Below, in pieces: positions 1-8,985 of a stretch of 64,000 bases of DNA. Positions within the stretch are counted from its first letter, which is position 1, and every line of letters begins with the position of its first letter. Source of the DNA: Metabacillus mangrovi (GTDB lineage Bacteria > Bacillota > Bacilli > Bacillales > Bacillaceae); NCBI RefSeq assembly GCF_009711125.1, contig NZ_WMIB01000005.1, positions 1 through 64,000 of the forward strand, in the 5' to 3' direction. The translations under genes were made by a program, and so were the position numbers. Below the pieces are notes generated by a model. It had not been told where the DNA came from. It worked only from the letters and a program-made list of their open reading frames with translations, and searched no databases.

Positions 1-30
1 AACAAGGAAAAAACTGAATAACTACATGAT

Positions 31-69
31 AAAGGATCCACGCCTTCTCTTTAAGGTGTGGATCCTTTT
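31..69. terminator. Intrinsic terminator at left edge
   Basis: A long hairpin is visible: AAAGGATCCAC (31-41) pairs with GTGGATCCTTT (58-68), and the stem can extend inward to about 16 bp. A T-run follows on the + strand and A residues precede it, so it could work in both directions. It most likely ends a gene lying left of the window. Confidence 0.85.
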
Positions 70-74
70 ACGCT

Positions 75-124
75 TACGATAAATCATTAATTTCGGAGAT
101 AAAATGTTTTTTTCGAAGATAAGA
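75..124. repeat. Three degenerate 20-bp phased repeats
   Basis: Units ending at 84, 104 and 124 carry the core (T)CG..GATAAA, spaced exactly 20 bp apart with T-rich spacers. The same core and period occur in the six-unit array at 15301-15420, so this looks like a shorter, older copy of the same family. Confidence 0.5.
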
Positions 125-519
125 CCGCTGCTGCTGTGTTCAGGCTCAGGATTTGAGCTTCTTACTACGCAGTAAATCCACTTTACCAACTTAAACGCTA
201 TTTTACTTGGTCGTTTCTCCACGTTTTTCACCGAAAACCAATCCTTCCGCTGCGATGTCAGGTACCAAGTTTATTACAGCATCCGGAAATTGAGGCCGAA
301 GAGGGTCCTGCCTCCTCCCCTTAGCCGATGACTATGCCGGAATATTAGTCTCAGGAGCCTGGGATCAGACCCACTCCCCTCCTATTTCACCACAAGTTTC
401 ACCACCAAAAGGACAGAGACCCTCCTAAAAAAAAAGCCCCCAGAGCCTAACCGCGCTATCACGCCTAAGCTCCGGCACCTTCTAAAAGTTCTGCCGCAAT
501 TTATCGGAAATCTTCTTTT
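125..519. other. Intergenic region downstream of metC
   Basis: I see no supported gene here. Short open frames lack a ribosome site. A G-rich stretch followed by a T-run (minus strand, about 430-460) might end the metIC transcript, but I could not fold a convincing stem. The string GGACAGAGACC near 410 also occurs in the 53.6 kb duplicated repeat. Confidence 0.4.
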
Positions 520-1707
520 TCACAGCCTCGCATACTGCAGAGGCTTTACTTTTGGCAGCAAGTCAAGCGCTGTCCGGAAATCCTCAATCAGGTCCTCTGC
601 TTTTTCGAGGCCGACGCTTACGCGCAAGAGACCGTCGGTGATGCCTCTCCGGTAGCGTTCTTCTCTCGGCATGGCGGCGTGTGACATTTTCGCCGGGTAG
701 GAAAGTATGGTTTCGACTGCGCCGAGGCTGACTGCGAATACCGGGAGCTGTACGTTCTGTACAACTTTCCTTACTGCGTCTTCGTCAGCCAGCCGGAAGG
801 AAAGGACGGCTCCGGGGCCGCTTGCCTGGTATCTCTGCACAGAGCATCCCGGGTGGTAAGAGAGGCCGGGATAATACACTTCTTCAACGGCCGGGTGCTT
901 GGATAAAAAAGCAGCCAGTTTGAGTGCGGATTCGGTTGATTGCTTCAGGCGGACATGGAGGGTTTTCAAGCCCCGCAGTACGAGCCAGGAGTCCTGTGCG
1001 CCTAATATGGCGCCGAATGAGTTTTGCAGTTTGTAGAGCTGGTTTCCGAGTTCTTCATCCTTTACCACTGCGAGCCCTGCGACAACATCGCTGTGGCCGG
1101 CCAGGAATTTTGTGGCACTATGGAGGACGACATCTACCCCCAGCCCGAGCGGCTGCTGAAGGGCTGGTGTTAAGAAGGTATTGTCTAAAAAGGTGAGGCA
1201 TTCGTTTGCTTTTGCGAGCTTGACGATCCCCTCTATATCTGTAATTTTGAGAAGCGGATTCGATGGTGTTTCGAGATAGATGACTTTTGTGTTCGGGCGG
1301 ATTTCGGAGGCTACGTGATGCAGGTCCGACATATCCACGAACGTATATTCAATGCCAAAACGGCTCAGCACTTCCGTTACCATCCGGTATGTTCCCCCGT
1401 ATACATCTTCCGTCACCAGAACGTGATCTCCTTTTGACAGCAGGAGGAAGGCTGTGGAGATGGCGCTCATTCCAGAAGAAAAGGCGAACCCTCTTACACC
1501 ACCTTCAAGATCTGCGATGGCGTTTTCGAGCACCTCTCTTGTCGGGTTGCCTGAGCGGGCGTAATCGTATTTTCCAAATGCATCAAAGTCCGACTGGTGA
1601 AAGGTGGAGGACAAATGGACCGGAACGCTGACCCCTCCGGTTTCTTTGTCCGTCTTATGGCTATTATGCAGCAGCTTTGTCTGGATGGACCATTCAGTAT
1701 TGCTCAA
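520..1707 (-). CDS. metC: Cystathionine beta-lyase MetC (PLP-dependent)
   Basis: It cleaves cystathionine to homocysteine, the second step of transsulfuration to methionine, in the cytoplasm. The 395-residue length fits the Cys/Met-metabolism PLP family. The PLP lysine lies in HSATKFLAGHSD (about residue 200), and the SSGMSAIS glycine loop is present. The start is a TTG at 1707, preceded by a strong GGAGGAGGAG site. The first 14 nt overlap the end of metI, which implies translational coupling. The order metI-metC matches B. subtilis yjcI-yjcJ, and both genes lie under the S-box at 2921-3092. The paralogue metI is very similar, so metC/metI are assigned by order. Confidence 0.9.
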   Translation of the reverse strand: MSNTEWSIQTKLLHNSHKTDKETGGVSVPVHLSSTFHQSDFDAFGKYDYARSGNPTREVLENAIADLEGGVRGFAFSSGMSAISTAFLLLSKGDHVLVTEDVYGGTYRMVTEVLSRFGIEYTFVDMSDLHHVASEIRPNTKVIYLETPSNPLLKITDIEGIVKLAKANECLTFLDNTFLTPALQQPLGLGVDVVLHSATKFLAGHSDVVAGLAVVKDEELGNQLYKLQNSFGAILGAQDSWLVLRGLKTLHVRLKQSTESALKLAAFLSKHPAVEEVYYPGLSYHPGCSVQRYQASGPGAVLSFRLADEDAVRKVVQNVQLPVFAVSLGAVETILSYPAKMSHAAMPREERYRRGITDGLLRVSVGLEKAEDLIEDFRTALDLLPKVKPLQYARL

Positions 1708-2818
1708 TTTTCTCCTCCTCCTTTACAGCCTGGAATGCCTGCTTCAGATCGGCTTTTAGATCTTCTGCGTGCTCGATTCCGACCGAGAAGCGCAGAAGCC
1801 GGTTACAGACTCCGTTTGCCGTGCGTATTTCTTCTGGTATATCCATATGCGTCTGGGTTGCCGGATAGGTCATCAAACTCTCGACGCCCCCCAGGCTTTC
1901 AGCAAATGTAATGACGTTCAGATTTTTCAGGAACGGGTTGACCCACTCCTCCCGGGCGATTCGGAATGACAGCATCCCTCCTCTTCCCGGATAAAGGACG
2001 TCAGTCACTTCGGGCAGCTCCTTCAGAAAAGCGGCCACCTTTGCAGCATTTTCCTCATGCTGCTTCATTCTGAGTGCCAGTGTCTTCAGTCCGCGGATCA
2101 GCAGCCAGGAATCAAACGGGGCAAGAACGGCACCAATCGCATTATGATGGGATGCGAGCTCCGCACAGAGCTGCTCCCCTTTTGCCACGACAATTCCGGC
2201 AAGGAGATCATTGTGGCCGCCCAGATATTTGGTTGCGCTGTGAATGACGATATCTGCCCCGTGGCGAATTGGCTGCTGGATCACCGGTGTATAAAACGTG
2301 TTATCGACAATAAGCAGTAAGCCATGCCGTTTCGCAAGCGCAGCTACTTGTTTTACATCTGCTTCCTGCATCAGCGGATTTGTCGGTGTTTCCAGGAAGA
2401 TCGCTTTCGTGTTTGGAAGGATGCGCGCTTCCGTGCTCTCGAGATCAAGGAAGGTGTCATATTGAAAGCTCAGTCCATACTTGCGCCATTCCTGCTCAAA
2501 CAGCCGGTACGTGCCCCCGTAGATATCGGAAGACACGATAAGGTCATCTCCTGTTTTGAATAGAGCCATGATCGTCTGGATGGCACCCATTCCCGAACTG
2601 AATGCAAAGCCCCGGTCTCCTCCCTCAAGATCTGCGAGGGCTTGTTCAGCTATCGCACGCGTCGGATTGCCGGTCCGTATGTAATCAAATCCGGTAGATT
2701 CTCCGATTCCTGTATGCCTGTAGGCAGTTGTCAGGTAGATGGGCGGATTTACGGCTCCTGTCGTCTGTTCACTGCGGTTTCCAATTTGGGCAAGGATGGT
2801 TTCTGTATGCTTTGTCAT
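1694..2818 (-). CDS. metI: Cystathionine gamma-synthase / O-acetylhomoserine thiolyase MetI
   Basis: It joins an activated homoserine to cysteine or sulfide in methionine synthesis and is PLP-dependent and cytoplasmic. The 374-residue length is typical. The PLP-lysine motif HSATKYLGGHND and the SSGMGAIQ loop are present. The ATG start at 2818 follows GAGGGAATCGC. It is the first gene of the metI-metC operon, and its leader contains a full S-box riboswitch, so expression should fall when SAM is plentiful. Confidence 0.92.
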   Translation of the reverse strand: MTKHTETILAQIGNRSEQTTGAVNPPIYLTTAYRHTGIGESTGFDYIRTGNPTRAIAEQALADLEGGDRGFAFSSGMGAIQTIMALFKTGDDLIVSSDIYGGTYRLFEQEWRKYGLSFQYDTFLDLESTEARILPNTKAIFLETPTNPLMQEADVKQVAALAKRHGLLLIVDNTFYTPVIQQPIRHGADIVIHSATKYLGGHNDLLAGIVVAKGEQLCAELASHHNAIGAVLAPFDSWLLIRGLKTLALRMKQHEENAAKVAAFLKELPEVTDVLYPGRGGMLSFRIAREEWVNPFLKNLNVITFAESLGGVESLMTYPATQTHMDIPEEIRTANGVCNRLLRFSVGIEHAEDLKADLKQAFQAVKEEEKIEQY

Positions 2819-2920
2819 GCGATTCCCTCGTTTCGTTAATATAATTGACTGTGTTAAAGCAAGGTGTGGATCACTTCTTGATTGGAGCGGAAGGCGTGAG
2901 CGTTTAACAGGAACAAATAA

Positions 2921-2954
2921 TAAAAGCCCTCCTCTTAAAATAAGAAGAAGGCTT
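2921..2954 (-). terminator. S-box expression-platform terminator
   Basis: On the minus strand AAGCCTTCTTCTT pairs with AAGAGGAGGGCTT and is followed by TTTTA. It is the regulated terminator of the metI leader. Confidence 0.85.
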
Positions 2955-3092
2955 AGCGTTCAAAGGTCTTCCTCTTATCTCCCAAGCTCCGAATTGCTTG
3001 CTGGATTTAGCACCTTGGGACGCATATGCATGCGCGTCTACCGGTTGCTGAGGTTTCGCAGGGCCAGTCCCTCCACCTCTCTGGATAAGAAT
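2921..3092 (-). promoter_or_regulatory. SAM-I (S-box) riboswitch of metI-metC
   Basis: On the minus strand the leader contains the hallmark S-box blocks in order: AGAGAGGTGGAGGGACTGGC, then a CAGCAACCGG block, then AAGGTGCTAAATCCAGCAAG, then an expression platform ending in a terminator. This is the known SAM-I architecture. SAM binding favours the terminator and turns metI-metC off. Confidence 0.95.
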
Positions 3093-3204
3093 AAATCGTC
3101 GGAAATATATGAATTTTTTATAACCTTAACGTACTTTTTCAACTTTTTCAAGGGGTAATACTTAAGTTTTTCCAATTTACTGAAACAGCATTTTTCTGCA
3201 AAAC

Positions 3205-3231
3205 ATGCTAAAATAGGTGGAAGCGCTTATA
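3205..3231 (+). promoter_or_regulatory. Possible extended -10 and cre-like site before yjcH
   Basis: TGCTAAAAT (3206-3214) is a good extended -10. It is followed at the expected start point by TGGAAGCGCTTATA (3218-3231), which matches the CcpA cre consensus except at two positions. CcpA control is an inference only. Confidence 0.35.
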
Positions 3232-3258
3232 TTGTATCTTACATCTGGAGGATTTGAC

Positions 3259-3984
3259 GTGGAAAAGCAAACTGGAGTTGTCAAAGAATCTTCTTTTTTC
3301 TCAGAATCATTAAACGAAGAACTGACTGTCCTCACTTATTTGCCAAAAAGCTATTCACCGCTGTATAAATACAGTCTGCTGATCGCTCAGGATGGACAGG
3401 ATTATTTCAGGCTCGGCCGGATCGCGCGCCAGTATGAAGCCCTGCTTGAAAAAGAAGAGGCAGAAAATGTGATCATCGTCGGCATTCCGTATAAGGATGT
3501 TCAGGACAGAAGAGCCAAGTATCATCCGGACGGTGAAAAATTCTCAGCCTACAAACGGTTCCTTGCCCATGAGCTCGTGCCGTATCTGGACAATGAATAC
3601 CCTGTTTATCAGGTTGGACAGGGCCGGGCGCTTATAGGGGATTCACTTGCTGCAACAATTGGATTGATGACAGCTTTTGATTACCCGAATATTTTCGGCA
3701 AAGTTATCATGCAGTCTCCATATGTCGATGATTCAGTCATTGAAGCAGCAGAAAATTTCAGCAGTTCTCCTGATATTACGATTTTCCATCAGATTGGAAA
3801 AAAGGAGACGGAAGTCAAAACGACGGCAGGAGAAGTACAGAATTTCCTCGAACCGAACCGGATGCTGCAAAAAGCAATCGAAAAAAAAGGATTTCCTTAC
3901 TTATATGAAGAATTTGATGGAGACCACACATGGACCCACTGGCAGCCTTTGCTTCCAAAGGCGCTGAAGGCCATGTTTAACTAA
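3259..3984 (+). CDS. yjcH: Putative esterase YjcH (alpha/beta hydrolase fold)
   Basis: It belongs to the esterase-D-like family (241 residues). The nucleophile is the Ser of the GDSLAATIG segment (about residue 135), and a terminal GDHTWTHW motif supplies the catalytic His. I chose the GTG at 3259 because CTGGAGG lies 7 nt upstream and the length then fits the B. subtilis protein; an upstream in-frame start at 3217 has no ribosome site. It leads a yjcH-yjcG-yjcF run as in B. subtilis. The substrate is unknown. Confidence 0.85.
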   Translation: MEKQTGVVKESSFFSESLNEELTVLTYLPKSYSPLYKYSLLIAQDGQDYFRLGRIARQYEALLEKEEAENVIIVGIPYKDVQDRRAKYHPDGEKFSAYKRFLAHELVPYLDNEYPVYQVGQGRALIGDSLAATIGLMTAFDYPNIFGKVIMQSPYVDDSVIEAAENFSSSPDITIFHQIGKKETEVKTTAGEVQNFLEPNRMLQKAIEKKGFPYLYEEFDGDHTWTHWQPLLPKALKAMFN

Positions 3985-4013
3985 TCTGCTAACCAACATT
4001 GGAGGGAACCCGA

Positions 4014-4532
4014 ATGAGATATGGCATAGTTCTTTTCCCGGCAAAAAAATTACAGGATCTGGCGAATTCCTACCGTAAACGTTATGATCCGCATTATGCA
4101 CTGATTCCGCCGCATCTTACATTGAAGACCCCTTTCGAGGCTTCAGATGAGGAAATCAAAGCGATATCAAAAGAATTGCGGCGTTCTGCCCGCGAGTTAC
4201 GTCCTGTACAGCTGGAAGTGACAAAGATCAGTTCGTTTTCACCGGTCAATAATGTCATTTATTTAAAAGTGGAGCCGACAGAAGAACTGAAGGAGCTTCA
4301 TTCCATGCTGCATTCAGGAGCGCTTGAATCCGAGCCGGAATATGCATTTGTCCCGCATATCACGATCGGCCAGAAGCTTTCCGATGCAGAAATGGCCGAT
4401 GTACTTGGACAGCTGAAGATGCAGGATAACCATCATAGTGAACAGATCGACCGCTTCCACTTGCTTTATCAGTTGGAAAACGGAGCATGGACAGTGTATG
4501 AAACCTTTATTCTGGAAAAGGAAGAGATCTAA
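4014..4532 (+). CDS. yjcG: 2H phosphoesterase family protein YjcG
   Basis: The 172-residue protein has two H-x-T/S-hydrophobic motifs of the 2'-5' RNA ligase-like (2H phosphoesterase) superfamily: HLTLKTPF near residue 34 and HITIGQKL near residue 115. The ATG at 4014 follows GGAGGG with normal spacing and gives the family length. The physiological substrate is not known. It overlaps yjcF by one base (TAATG), so the two are probably coupled. Confidence 0.85.
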   Translation: MRYGIVLFPAKKLQDLANSYRKRYDPHYALIPPHLTLKTPFEASDEEIKAISKELRRSARELRPVQLEVTKISSFSPVNNVIYLKVEPTEELKELHSMLHSGALESEPEYAFVPHITIGQKLSDAEMADVLGQLKMQDNHHSEQIDRFHLLYQLENGAWTVYETFILEKEEI

Positions 4533-4954
4533 TGCAGGCTAAGATTGCACAGACTGAAAAAGAAATGCAGGATGCTTTTTCGATCCGCATGAAAGTATTT
4601 GTGGAAGAACAGAACGTTCCAGCCGAAGAGGAATTGGACGAGTATGATGATACGGCTGTCCATGTCGTTCTCTACGATGAGGAAATGCCGGTTGGCACAG
4701 GCAGAATCCGGGAAGCGGATGGTTACGGAAAGCTTGAACGGATCTGCATTTTGGCCTCCTGCCGCGGCAAGGGTGCGGGCCGGATGATTATGAAAGAGCT
4801 CGAGTACACCGCAGCACCGAATATTTCCCGATTCAAACTGAATGCCCAGACTCAAGCGGTCCCTTTTTATGAAAAGCTTGGCTATGAGGTCTGTTCAGAA
4901 GAATTTCTTGATGCAGGAATCCCGCACGTCACGATGATAAAAAAGCGTACATAG
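4532..4954 (+). CDS. yjcF: GNAT-family N-acetyltransferase YjcF
   Basis: The 140-residue protein has the GNAT acetyl-CoA loop: the segment ending RICILASCRGKGAGRMIM holds the R/Q-x-x-G-x-G/A pattern near residues 72-88. The acceptor is unknown. It is the last gene of the yjcHGF run, starts inside the yjcG stop codon and is followed by a strong terminator. Confidence 0.85.
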   Translation: MQAKIAQTEKEMQDAFSIRMKVFVEEQNVPAEEELDEYDDTAVHVVLYDEEMPVGTGRIREADGYGKLERICILASCRGKGAGRMIMKELEYTAAPNISRFKLNAQTQAVPFYEKLGYEVCSEEFLDAGIPHVTMIKKRT

Positions 4955-4968
4955 CACGATCCGCAGCA

Positions 4969-5004
4969 GCCCGGGTATACGATCAGCGTATCCCGGGTTT
5001 TTTC
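4969..5004 (+). terminator. Terminator of yjcH-yjcG-yjcF
   Basis: CCCGGGTATACG pairs with a CGTATCCCGGG arm and is followed by a six-T run. Confidence 0.9.
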
Positions 5005-5065
5005 TGCTGGCCGCCCGCCTGAGTATAAACTCCATAATCCGTGCATTCTAGTAAGGGTGATCTAA

Positions 5066-5743
5066 ATGGAAATGTATCGGATAGCACTGGAATTGATCGT
5101 TGGCTTTTTTGGTCTTTTTTTAATGTCAAGACTGCTCGGCAAAACGCAAATCACACAGATCACTACCTTCGACTTTATCTCGGCACTCGTCCTCGGAGAA
5201 CTCGTAGGAAATGCTGTTTATGATGATGATATCGGTCTGCTTGAAATCCTGTTTGCCATTACAATCTGGGGAATTCTGATTTTTGTGATCGAGTGGCTGA
5301 CGCAAAAATCAAATAAAGCACGGATTTTAATGGAAGGACATCCTACGATTATCATACGGAACGGGGTAATCTTAAGGGAGCAGCTGAAAAAAGAAAAGCT
5401 CGATTTAAACCAATTGCAGCATCTCATCCGTTCAAAAGGAACCTTTTCTATGAGAGAAATCGAGTATGCAATTTTGGAAACAGATGGAAGTGTGAGCATC
5501 CTAAAAAAACCGGAATATGACATTCCAGTCCGGTCCGATTTCTCAATGAGGGGCAGTGTTCCTGTTCTGCCATTCAGCCTTGTTTTGGACGGATCTGTTC
5601 AGCGGGATAACCTGGAGGAAGCGGGACTGAGCGAGGACTGGCTGATTCAGGAGCTTTCCAAGAGCGGCATCCAATCCTATAAGGACCTGCTTTATGCAGA
5701 GTGGCGCAAGGATGACGGGCTGTATTTTGTGAAAAAAAAATAG
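5066..5743 (+). CDS. DUF421 (YetF-type) membrane protein
   Basis: The 225-residue protein has two or three N-terminal membrane segments (about residues 5-25, 35-50, 58-78) and a soluble C-terminal domain. The FDFISALVLGELVGNAVYDD signature is typical of the DUF421/YetF family found in several copies in spore formers. The ATG at 5066 follows AAGGGTGA. The function is unknown, and I cannot say which B. subtilis paralogue it matches. Confidence 0.8.
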   Translation: MEMYRIALELIVGFFGLFLMSRLLGKTQITQITTFDFISALVLGELVGNAVYDDDIGLLEILFAITIWGILIFVIEWLTQKSNKARILMEGHPTIIIRNGVILREQLKKEKLDLNQLQHLIRSKGTFSMREIEYAILETDGSVSILKKPEYDIPVRSDFSMRGSVPVLPFSLVLDGSVQRDNLEEAGLSEDWLIQELSKSGIQSYKDLLYAEWRKDDGLYFVKKK

Positions 5744-5762
5744 ACCGGCAGCCGGTCTATTT
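5741..5762. terminator. Hairpin between the convergent DUF421 gene and csaA
   Basis: TAGACCGG and CCGGTCTA form a tight stem directly at the DUF421 stop codon. A second GC-rich inverted repeat (GGCCGC...GCGGCC, about 5763-5790) follows. T-runs are weak, so this is a probable but not classical terminator. Confidence 0.5.
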
Positions 5763-5820
5763 GCGGCCGCTCCTTCCGTCCGGGGCGGCCTTCCCCCTTT
5801 TATAGGTGACAATTAAGCGT

Positions 5821-6168
5821 TTATGCAATCGGGGTGCCATTCGCGACCGGTTCATCCGGCCTCAGCAGCACGACGTCGCCGCTCCCATCTGCAGCTCCAA
5901 TGACAAGGACTTCTGACTGAAAGCCCGCGATCCGGAGCGGAGGAAAATTTACTACAGCAGTAATCTGAGAGCCAATCAGCTTCTCAGGAGCATACCGTTC
6001 TGTAATCTGGGCGCTTGACTGTTTTATTCCAATATCCGGTCCAAAATCAATCTCAAGCTTAATGGCAGGAATTCTGGCTTCAGGAAAAGCCTCTGCACGG
6101 AGAATGGTCCCTGTACGGATGTCGAGTTTTTTAAAATCTTCTATTGCTGCGAAATCATGCTCTGGCAT
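5821..6168 (-). CDS. csaA: CsaA, tRNA-binding-domain chaperone
   Basis: CsaA is a small dimeric OB-fold protein linked to Sec-dependent export and chaperone activity in B. subtilis. The 115-residue product from the ATG at 6168 carries the family blocks [21 protein letters not shown] and [12 protein letters not shown]. An AAAAGGGA site lies upstream; the longer frame back to 6207 would overlap the upstream gene further and is unlikely. The start lies inside the end of the small gene at 6155-6403. It is not in this position in B. subtilis. Confidence 0.9.
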   Translation of the reverse strand: MPEHDFAAIEDFKKLDIRTGTILRAEAFPEARIPAIKLEIDFGPDIGIKQSSAQITERYAPEKLIGSQITAVVNFPPLRIAGFQSEVLVIGAADGSGDVVLLRPDEPVANGTPIA

Positions 6169-6403
6169 CAAAGCTGATCCCTTTTCCCGGTTCAGAAGGC
6201 AGAGCACTCTCAGATGACCGTTTCATGCGGTCCAGTATCCTGGAAAAACGGCTTTCTTCATACTTGCGTTCTTCTTCCATTTTATCCTTTTGCAGATGAA
6301 TTTTCGAGACACGGTCGAGAGAGGCATAATCATCTTTTACTGAAACTGAACGATTCGCATATTGTATGTACTGGTCGATTTGAACAGGCCCTATCCAGGT
6401 CAT
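6155..6403 (-). CDS. Small conserved-looking protein upstream of csaA
   Basis: This is an 82-residue hydrophilic protein starting at the ATG at 6403, nine nt after GGAG (AAAGGAGAGTGG). It begins [19 protein letters not shown] and has a charged, probably helical middle. I do not recognise the family. The 14-nt overlap with csaA implies co-transcription and coupling, so the two may act together; that is inference. Confidence 0.65.
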   Translation of the reverse strand: MTWIGPVQIDQYIQYANRSVSVKDDYASLDRVSKIHLQKDKMEEERKYEESRFSRILDRMKRSSESALPSEPGKGISFDARA

Positions 6404-6553
6404 TTTCCCACTCTCCTTTACTTCGTATATACCCCGATTTTTAAGAAAAAACGCTCCGGTCACCTTTTTCTTTCTCTATGAGTCTGTTAAGATGGTTCTT
6501 GTCTATTTACATATAAAGTACGTTCTCAATTGAGATTTTATGGGAGGCACCCA

Positions 6554-8812
6554 ATGTTTTTTGCGAAATTTTCTGATAGATTAATAGATCTCTCTCATTT
6601 TCCGAGAGAAGATTACCAGAAGCTGTTTGACTGGAGCCGAAAAGGACTGCTGGAATGCCCGGTCTGCGGAAAACCTGTAGCTATAAGGCTCAGCATCTCG
6701 GCTGCACCTGAATTCGAGCATAGCGATCATTCGGCAGCCGCCGGCTGTTTAAACGCTTACACTCCCCAGAAATCCGATCCAACCAATCGGGTGGCGGAAC
6801 CTTCAGGCGCATTTCGCATTCCGAAAAACAGAAGCATTTCCGATTCCGCGGATCAACCGTCTGCTATTTGGAAAAATCCGAGTTTTCCAGGCATCATTGC
6901 TCCATTTACAGAAAAGAGTGATCCACTTATCACCCTTTTCGATGATATTACACTAAATCAAGCCCAGGCAGAAGCAGTGACCTCAAATGCTTCCTCTACA
7001 CTCGTGCTCGCAGGAGCAGGAAGCGGTAAAACGAGAGTTCTCACTTCGAGGGCCGCTTTCTTAATCCAGGAACGGGCTGCTGCTCCTTCATCGATCATGC
7101 TGATTACGTTTACAGTAAAGGCCGCAAAAGAGATGAAAGAACGGATGGCTTCGCTGTACGGCCTTTCGGTCCAGCAGGTAAATGCAATGGTGACCGGCAC
7201 ATTCCACGGCATTTTTTACCGTATCCTCACCCATCATGACCGGAGCCGCTGGGACTCTAAAAACCTGCTGAAGGAATGGCAGCGCGAACAGTATGTAAAG
7301 CAGGCAGGCCGGGATTTAAAGCTTGATGAAACGGATTTCCCTTATGATCAGGCCCTGCAGCAGATCGGGCTGTGGAAAAATACCCGCCTTTCTCCAGGAG
7401 AAGTAAAGCCTGCCGATGCCTCGGAGGAAAAAAACGCCTACCTCTACAAAAAGTACGAAGAATTTAAAGAAGCGAACGGACAGTTTGATTTCGACGATAT
7501 GCTTTTGCAGTGCCTGCACCTTCTTGAGAATGACGAAGCGATCCGGACTTCGTACCAAAACCGGTTTGAACATATCCTGATTGATGAATTTCAGGATATT
7601 AACCAGGTACAGTATGAAATCATTCAAATTCTGTCAGCCCATCATCAGTCGGTATTCGCAGTCGGGGATGATGACCAGTCAATCTATGCGTTCCGCGGAA
7701 GCAATCCCGCTTTTCTGCTCCGGTTTACAAAAGATTTCCCGGATGCAAAAGTGATTCATCTTGCCTCCAATTACCGCTCGAGCCACGAAATTGTAGCAAC
7801 TGCCAACAAGATGATCGAGCGGAACCGCGAGCGCCATCAAAAGAAAATGGATGCAACCTTTGCGAACGGAATTAAACCGATGTTTTTCTATCCTTACGAT
7901 GAAGAGGAAGAAGCGACACTGATTGTCAATGATCTGAAAGATAAAATCCGGAGCGGCAGAAAACCGCATGAATTTGCCATCCTCTACCGCACTCACACAG
8001 GGGGCCGTGCAATTTTCGAACGGCTGAGCGAGTCCAGCATCCCGTATTCGGTCGACCAGGAGACAGGTTCGTTTTATGAGCGCAAAATGGTCAGAACTCC
8101 GCTTGCTTATTTAAGATTAGCTGTTAATCCGGATGACGGGCAAGCGATGAAAGACCTTATTTTTGCCTTATTTTTGAAGTCGCACGTACTGCAGGATATA
8201 AAAGCCCTATCTATTCTAAATGATTGCACGCTGCTGGAAGCACTCCTTCATGTACAGGACATAAAGCCCTTTCAGCAGAAAAAAATTCAGGACATTCTTC
8301 CTTATTTTAGTAAAATCAAGGCGATGTCTCCGCTGGATGCCCTAAATCTGATTGAAAAGAAAATGGGACTCGCGGATGCAATCAAAAAACGCGGCAACGA
8401 AGGAAACAAAATGGATAAAGGTTCAGATGATCTGCAAGATCTGAAAGTCGCGGCCAAAAAGTTCAGTACAGTAGAGGAACTCATTGAGCATGCAGATCAT
8501 ATGACGGCCCTCTCTTCTAATCTTAAGAAAAACGGCCGCAGTCAGGCGAACGGTGTGCGTCTGATGACCATCCACCGCTCGAAAGGGCTCGAATTTCCGT
8601 ATGTCTATGTTCTTGGTGCCGTCGATGGGAGCATCCCGCATGATTTTTCGCTTGAATCAGCCCGGAACGGAGACTTCACAGCGTTTGAAGAAGAGCGCCG
8701 CCTGCTCTATGTAGCGATGACCCGTGCACAGTTTGAACTCTATCTTTCTTCTCCGCAAACCCGGCGCGGAAGAAAAAGTGCCCCTTCAAGATTCTTTCAG
8801 GCCATTCAATAA
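6554..8812 (+). CDS. yjcD: UvrD/PcrA-like DNA helicase YjcD with N-terminal zinc finger
   Basis: This is a superfamily 1A helicase of 752 residues, close to B. subtilis YjcD in length. Walker A is AGAGSGKTR (about residue 149), Walker B/DEFQD is at about residue 340, and motif VI ends the chain (RLLYVAMTRA). Ahead of the helicase core lies a CPVC...FEH...C cluster (Cys35, Cys38, His56, Cys65), which resembles the zinc finger of CoiA in this same window. The ATG at 6554 follows GGGAGG; an upstream TTG at 6530 lacks a site. The role in DNA repair is inferred. Confidence 0.9.
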   Translation: MFFAKFSDRLIDLSHFPREDYQKLFDWSRKGLLECPVCGKPVAIRLSISAAPEFEHSDHSAAAGCLNAYTPQKSDPTNRVAEPSGAFRIPKNRSISDSADQPSAIWKNPSFPGIIAPFTEKSDPLITLFDDITLNQAQAEAVTSNASSTLVLAGAGSGKTRVLTSRAAFLIQERAAAPSSIMLITFTVKAAKEMKERMASLYGLSVQQVNAMVTGTFHGIFYRILTHHDRSRWDSKNLLKEWQREQYVKQAGRDLKLDETDFPYDQALQQIGLWKNTRLSPGEVKPADASEEKNAYLYKKYEEFKEANGQFDFDDMLLQCLHLLENDEAIRTSYQNRFEHILIDEFQDINQVQYEIIQILSAHHQSVFAVGDDDQSIYAFRGSNPAFLLRFTKDFPDAKVIHLASNYRSSHEIVATANKMIERNRERHQKKMDATFANGIKPMFFYPYDEEEEATLIVNDLKDKIRSGRKPHEFAILYRTHTGGRAIFERLSESSIPYSVDQETGSFYERKMVRTPLAYLRLAVNPDDGQAMKDLIFALFLKSHVLQDIKALSILNDCTLLEALLHVQDIKPFQQKKIQDILPYFSKIKAMSPLDALNLIEKKMGLADAIKKRGNEGNKMDKGSDDLQDLKVAAKKFSTVEELIEHADHMTALSSNLKKNGRSQANGVRLMTIHRSKGLEFPYVYVLGAVDGSIPHDFSLESARNGDFTAFEEERRLLYVAMTRAQFELYLSSPQTRRGRKSAPSRFFQAIQ

Positions 8813-8814
8813 CG

Positions 8815-8848
8815 AGAAAACCCCGGATACTGGTTCCGGGGTTTTTTA
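8815..8848 (+). terminator. Terminator of yjcD
   Basis: AAAACCCCGGA pairs with TCCGGGGTTTT around a short loop, followed by T residues. Confidence 0.9.
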
Positions 8849-8985
8849 CCACACGGACTGCCTTGAACTTGTATCGTTTTCATCCGTAATATAGCGAAGA
8901 TGTTCAAAATCTTTTGATGCTGCATTATGGTATAAGCGTTCGAGTTTTGCATGGCCTTTTCAATACATATCCACATATGTCCTTA

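Noticed and set aside
22-231. Minus-strand open frame of 69 codons at the left edge
   Set aside because: It overlaps the terminator hairpin and the 20-bp repeats and lacks a ribosome site.
924-1911. Several + strand open frames opposite metC and metI
   Set aside because: They are antisense shadows of well-supported PLP enzymes with no start signals.
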